Assembly: GCA_900543475.1 (NCBI GenBank)
Contig: UQRU01000044.1
Location: 1-16,516, forward strand
DNA from: an uncultured Eubacteriales bacterium
Lineage (GTDB): Bacteria > Bacillota > Clostridia > Christensenellales > CAG-138
Reading direction: 5' to 3'
Length of the DNA: 16,516 bases
Shown: piece by piece, positions 13,273-16,516 of the stretch
How positions within the stretch are numbered: position 1 is the first letter of the stretch
Layout: each line of letters begins with the position of its first letter
Notes under the pieces: model-generated
What the model was told of the DNA's origin: nothing
Seen by the model: the letters and a program-made list of their open reading frames with translations, nothing else
Databases searched by the model: none
Program-made: the position numbers and the translations under genes

Positions 13273-14145
13273 CTATTCGCCCCTTTCCCGTATGGATGCC
13301 GCCTCGGTTGCAATATCCCGGTGGGCCAGGCTCACCTGGTACCGGTCCTTCATCCGGTGATACAGGGCCTCCGCGCAGCACACGGACCGATGCCGGCCCC
13401 CTGTGCAGCCAAAGGCAACCATCAGCCTGCGTTTATCCTGTTCTATGAACCGGGGGATCAGCCGTTCTAAGGTATGCTCCACCTGATCCAGAAGGGCGGT
13501 GACGTTCTCATCCGCCAGCACAAAGGCTTGCACCGCCGCGTCCCTGCCGGAAAGGGTCCGCAGCTCCGGCTCGTAAAACGGGTTGGGGGAAAAGCGCATA
13601 TCCAACACCACATCCGCCTCAAAGGGCACCCCCCGCTTATAGCCGAAGCTGACGATCTCCAGGGCAAAGCCCGTATCCTTTTGGGAAAGGGCCTGTTCCA
13701 GGGCCTGCCGCAGCTCCAGGGGCCTGAGCTGAGAGGTGTCGATAATATGGTCCGCCCGGTCCCGCAGGGTGCTGAGCAGCTCCCGTTCCGCCTGAATGGC
13801 CTTGCGGATATCTCCCCCCAAGGGATGGGGTCGGCGGGTCTCATTATAGCGGCGTTCCAGCACCTCGTCCCGGCATTCCAGGAAGATGATCTGGTAGGAT
13901 ACCTCCAGGGCAGCCAGCTTGTCCAAGGCCGCCACCACATCGTTGCCAAAGATGCTCTCCCGGCTGTCGATGACCACCGCCACCTGTTCCACCGGGGGAT
14001 TGGCCCGCTTACACAGCAGGGCAAAGCCCCCTAGCATCTCGCAGGGCAGGTTGTCCACGCAAAAGTATCCCATATCCTCCAGGCGCTTGAGGGCCTGGGA
14101 CTTGCCCGCCCCGCTCATGCCTGTTACCACCAATACCCGCATCAT
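13273..14145 (-). CDS. rapZ: RapZ-family nucleotide-binding protein (YvcJ)
   Basis: This 290-residue cytosolic protein carries a P-loop, GMSGAGKS (9-16), an Asp-containing strand VVIDSRE (57-63) and the conserved C-terminal GCTGGRHRSV (246-255) of the RapZ/YvcJ family. In enterobacteria RapZ senses glucosamine-6-phosphate and targets the GlmZ small RNA. In Bacillota YvcJ hydrolyses GTP, is tied to envelope and competence phenotypes, and its RNA role is unclear. Its start overlaps the murB stop by four bases; two ATGs in tandem are possible (14145 or 14142), with GGGAG about nine bases upstream of the first. Placement after murB fits a role in cell-wall precursor supply. Confidence 0.95.
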   Translation of the reverse strand: MMRVLVVTGMSGAGKSQALKRLEDMGYFCVDNLPCEMLGGFALLCKRANPPVEQVAVVIDSRESIFGNDVVAALDKLAALEVSYQIIFLECRDEVLERRYNETRRPHPLGGDIRKAIQAERELLSTLRDRADHIIDTSQLRPLELRQALEQALSQKDTGFALEIVSFGYKRGVPFEADVVLDMRFSPNPFYEPELRTLSGRDAAVQAFVLADENVTALLDQVEHTLERLIPRFIEQDKRRLMVAFGCTGGRHRSVCCAEALYHRMKDRYQVSLAHRDIATEAASIRERGE

Positions 14146-15059
14146 GGCTCGTCTCTCCCGATCACCCGGATCTCCGGCTCCAGCTTGACCCCGCTATGCT
14201 CCCATACCCGCCGCTGTACCAGCGCGATCAGGTCCAGCACGTCCCGGCAGGTGGCCCCGCCCCGGTTGATGATGAACCCGGCGTGGATCTGGCTCACCTG
14301 GGCCCCGCCGATGGTCGTCCCCTTCAAGCCTGCTCCTTCGATCAGCGCCCCGGCAAAATGCCCTTTGGGCCGCTTGAAGGTGCTGCCCCCGCTGGGATAT
14401 TGCAGGGGCTGCTTTTCCCGGCGGCGCTGGCTATAGTCCTGCATCCGCTCCTGCATATGGCCGTCATCCGGGGCCAGGGAAACCGTGGCGCCCAGGGCCA
14501 CCCGCCGTGGCCAGGAAAAGGCGCTTTCCCGGTATCCCAGCTCCCCTTCCGCTGGGGGCCGCTCGATCAGCTCCCCCGTCTCTCTATCCAAATATTCAAT
14601 GCTGGTCAATACGTCCTTGATCTCTCCCCCATACGCCCCCGCATTCATGGCCAAGGCCCCTCCTACGGTGCCGGGGATGCCCGCCGCCCATTCCAGGCCC
14701 ATCAACCCCTGGGCCGCCGCATAATTGGCCAGGCTGCTGAGCAAGGCGCCTCCCAAGGCATGTATGCGGCCGTCCCCTAAGGCTTGTATAGTGGAAAACC
14801 CAGGGCCTAGCTTAAGTACCAGCCCCTCCACACCCCCGTCCCGCACCAGCAGGTTGGTCCCATTGCCCATCAGGGTCACGGGGACGTCAAGGGCTTTGGC
14901 TTGCTCCAAGGCAAAGCACAGTTCCTCCCGGCTTTTTGGGGCAAACAGCAAGTCCGCAGGCCCCCCGATCCGAAAGGAGGTATGCGGCGCCAAGGGTATC
15001 GATTCCTCTGCCCCCATGGGCGCCAGCATAGCGGCCAGGGCGCGGGTTTCTTTGCGCAT
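14142..15059 (-). CDS. murB: UDP-N-acetylenolpyruvoylglucosamine reductase
   Basis: This 305-residue FAD enzyme makes UDP-MurNAc with NADPH, the second committed step of peptidoglycan precursor synthesis in the cytosol. FAD-binding motifs are GNGTNLLVRDGG (65-76) and GIPGTVGGALAMNAGAYGGEI (128-147). Substrate and catalytic features are YRES (177-180), Ser226 in PSGGSTFKRP (the proton donor in the family) and Glu296 in LEPEIRVIG. The YRxS motif and length fit the type II MurB of Gram-positives. It is first in the murB-rapZ-whiA-dnaE-rlmD block. The ribosome site is weak (AAGGA about eleven bases before the ATG), and no clear promoter can be named in the 172 bases upstream. Confidence 0.96.
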   Translation of the reverse strand: MRKETRALAAMLAPMGAEESIPLAPHTSFRIGGPADLLFAPKSREELCFALEQAKALDVPVTLMGNGTNLLVRDGGVEGLVLKLGPGFSTIQALGDGRIHALGGALLSSLANYAAAQGLMGLEWAAGIPGTVGGALAMNAGAYGGEIKDVLTSIEYLDRETGELIERPPAEGELGYRESAFSWPRRVALGATVSLAPDDGHMQERMQDYSQRRREKQPLQYPSGGSTFKRPKGHFAGALIEGAGLKGTTIGGAQVSQIHAGFIINRGGATCRDVLDLIALVQRRVWEHSGVKLEPEIRVIGRDEP

Positions 15060-15231
15060 AGTGGATTCCGTCCTTATATTGGTAATTGCAATATCTGCAT
15101 CAGCCAGTACGCCCCTTTCGCAGCCGCCCGCCGGCTTTCATTCCGTTTTCGCAGCTAACTATGCCAAGGGCGTGCCGGGCCGGATGGCATCGCCATTCCT
15201 GCCGCGCTGTGTAGGTAGTTCCATTATCATT

Positions 15232-16362
15232 TTACTGTATTTGCGCCCCGTCCACAAGTTCTTTCATCCGTTCCCACAATTCCTCCCGCGCCTGGGCGTC
15301 CCCCGCCAGGGCCCGCTGGGCCAGGCTAGCCAGCGCATCCTGGTATCGTTGATACAAAAACGCGTTGGGTACCTTTGCCGTTTGCAACGCTGCTTCCAGC
15401 TGCTCCGGGGCCCCGGATAACCGCCCCGGCTCCACCGTAAGCTCTATGGCCGGCAGCAGCCCAAGATCCAGTAGCTTTTCCTGGCTCTCCTCCGACAGGA
15501 CGATGTTAAGATAATCCTGGATGTACGGGCGCTTTTCCTCCGCCGTATCCTGGGCGATCCCCAAGTATTGCACCAGATCCGTATACCCTTCTAAAGGCAG
15601 CGCCTGAAACGTAAACCCCTTGCCTTCGCTTTGCTGCCGCTCCAGATCCCCTGCTGCCCGGGCATCCGTCAGGGCCATGGCGGCGGCTTCGCTGGAAAAG
15701 CTGCTATAAGCCGCCAATTCCCCCGTATAGCCCAGCAACGCCGCCAAAATCGGTTCCCCTGACAGACCGTATTGTTGGGTTTCCCGCTTCCCATAGGTGA
15801 AGGTCAAGGTATCCGCCGCTTCCTGCAAGCCTGCCTGCCAATCCCCCTCCGAAAGGGTCACGCCCTTTTCTTGTTCCAGCCGGCTATTGATCAGCAAAAA
15901 ATAGCCGCTCATGGCATAGGGGACCCCGTACGCCGTCCCGTCTTGGCTGCCGGTGCCTGCCAAGGCAGGCTTTACCCCTGTCTCCAGTTCCGGCAGCGGC
16001 GCAAACCGTTCCATATATCCCCACCCCATGGGAAAGGAATATACATCCGCCCGTTCCCCCCGCTCCATCCGGGCTGCGCATTCCTCCACCGTCATGGCGG
16101 TCACGTTCATAAACACCCCAAAATGTCGTTTCTCAAACGTAGCCGCCCGGTCGGATAACCAGGTGCCCAGGCTGCCGGCATAGGGCTTGAAATCTACGAT
16201 ATGCCACAGGGTGATGATGCCTGCAAAGGTCTCCTGGTTTTCCTGCTGTTTTTTTAAGGTCCAATCCCTGGGCTGCTGCAAAAGATAGCCCGGCATGATG
16301 ACCAGATAGGCCAGCACCAGCAGCGCACCCAGCCCGCCCAAAATTCGCTCCCGCTTTCCCAT
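15232..16362 (-). CDS. Membrane-anchored extracellular solute-binding protein (family 1-like)
   Basis: The predicted protein has 376 residues. A basic N-terminus (MGKRER) leads into one hydrophobic segment (about 8-28). The rest looks like a periplasmic-type sugar or oligosaccharide binding protein. TFAGIITLWHIVDF, GSLGTWLSDRAATFEKRHFGVFMNVT and the ADVYSFPMGWGYMERFAPLPEL hinge region resemble family-1 solute-binding proteins, as does GTAYGVPYAMSGYFLLINSRL. No cysteine follows the hydrophobic segment, so it is not a standard lipoprotein and is probably held by an uncleaved signal anchor. No ABC permease or ATPase for uptake is encoded beside it in the window. It lies upstream of murB on the same strand, 172 bases away. 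The ligand is unknown and the fold call is moderately certain. Confidence 0.72.
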   Translation of the reverse strand: MGKRERILGGLGALLVLAYLVIMPGYLLQQPRDWTLKKQQENQETFAGIITLWHIVDFKPYAGSLGTWLSDRAATFEKRHFGVFMNVTAMTVEECAARMERGERADVYSFPMGWGYMERFAPLPELETGVKPALAGTGSQDGTAYGVPYAMSGYFLLINSRLEQEKGVTLSEGDWQAGLQEAADTLTFTYGKRETQQYGLSGEPILAALLGYTGELAAYSSFSSEAAAMALTDARAAGDLERQQSEGKGFTFQALPLEGYTDLVQYLGIAQDTAEEKRPYIQDYLNIVLSEESQEKLLDLGLLPAIELTVEPGRLSGAPEQLEAALQTAKVPNAFLYQRYQDALASLAQRALAGDAQAREELWERMKELVDGAQIQ

Positions 16363-16449
16363 AAGCCGCCCCCTTCCTTGGTGTATCCTATGTCGCTTTT
16401 CCGCCCTTCATGCGAGGCGGCCGGAGGCTTTGGGCAAGCAAATAATGAT

Positions 16450-16476
16450 CCCCCGGCAAAGCCGGGGGTATTTCTT
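16450..16476. terminator. GC-rich hairpin, probable intrinsic terminator
   Basis: CCCCCGGC (16450-16457) and GCCGGGGG (16461-16468) pair around an AAA loop. TATTTCTT follows on the plus strand and ATCATTATTT on the minus strand. It most likely ends a minus-strand gene that lies beyond the right edge, since the solute-binding gene starts just after it in that direction. The run of U is imperfect on both strands, so direction is uncertain. Confidence 0.6.
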
Positions 16477-16480
16477 ATGC

Positions 16481-16491
16481 GGGCAAAGCCC
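16481..16491. repeat. Small hairpin GGGC-AAA-GCCC beside the terminator
   Basis: GGGC/GCCC pairs around the same AAA loop as the neighbouring terminator hairpin, and both share the core GGCAAAGCC/GGGCAAAGCCC. It could be part of a tandem terminator or of a small palindromic repeat family. Confidence 0.35.
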
Positions 16492-16516
16492 TATGTTACT
16501 AGCCCGCGCGTCTCGT

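Noticed and set aside
12317..13381. 354-residue version of WhiA starting inside rapZ
   Set aside because: The family N-terminus (SFASETKGEL) begins at the TTG at 13270; the extra 37 residues are out-of-frame rapZ sequence.
15060..15231. Possible terminator or promoter between the solute-binding gene and murB
   Set aside because: Only an ATGGC/GCCAT mini-hairpin and an ATATTG/CAATAT dyad are present, with no U-tract and no convincing -35/-10 pair.
1..16516. CRISPR array, rRNA or tRNA genes, insertion-sequence transposase, integrase
   Set aside because: No regularly spaced short repeats, no rRNA or tRNA sequence and no recombinase or transposase motifs were found on either strand.

Overview
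The window looks like the chromosome of a fairly GC-rich member of the Clostridia (Bacillota), probably an uncultured gut lineage. The evidence is a co-directional murB-rapZ-whiA-dnaE block (WhiA and RapZ side by side is a Bacillota/Actinomycetota trait), a short Gram-positive type DnaE with an intact PHP metal site, strong AGGAGG ribosome sites and TTGACA-type promoters. Assignment below class level is not possible by eye. The first ~73 bases are almost pure C/G homopolymer and look like a sequencing or assembly artefact at a contig end.

Right half (about 7.5-16.4 kb, minus strand, GC-rich): a membrane-anchored solute-binding protein, then a very compact five-gene block murB > rapZ > whiA > dnaE > rlmD. 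Its junctions are a 4-base overlap, a 2-base gap, a 2-base gap and a 1-base overlap. It joins cell-wall precursor synthesis, amino-sugar/cell-wall signalling, a cell-division-associated regulator, DNA polymerase and 23S rRNA methylation. The gene usually found between rapZ and whiA (yvcK/mgfK) is absent.

Middle (about 1.7-7.5 kb, visibly lower GC): an accessory island at the 3' end of rlmD. It contains (a) a plus-strand OmpR-type response regulator and a large four-helix histidine kinase and (b) a minus-strand AbrB-like regulator, ABC ATPase and ABC-2 permease operon with a consensus promoter embedded in a 17-bp perfect inverted repeat. Each module is bounded by copies of the rlmD 3' end. The intact gene end is at ~7.5 kb, a degenerate copy is at ~3.6-3.87 kb, and a third short copy (ETVVLLTK-stop) is at ~1.7 kb. 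I read this as serial insertion of cargo modules at an attachment site in the rlmD 3' end. No integrase, relaxase or transposase is visible in the window.

Left end (0.1-1.65 kb, minus strand): an alpha/beta hydrolase followed by a chloramphenicol-acetyltransferase-like acyltransferase. Both look intact. It cannot be decided whether they are ancestral flank or older island cargo.

The most interesting item is the rlmD-3'-end array: three related but non-identical end copies separating signalling and transport modules, with an in-frame amber codon dividing RlmD from a conserved ~88-residue tail in the two longer copies.
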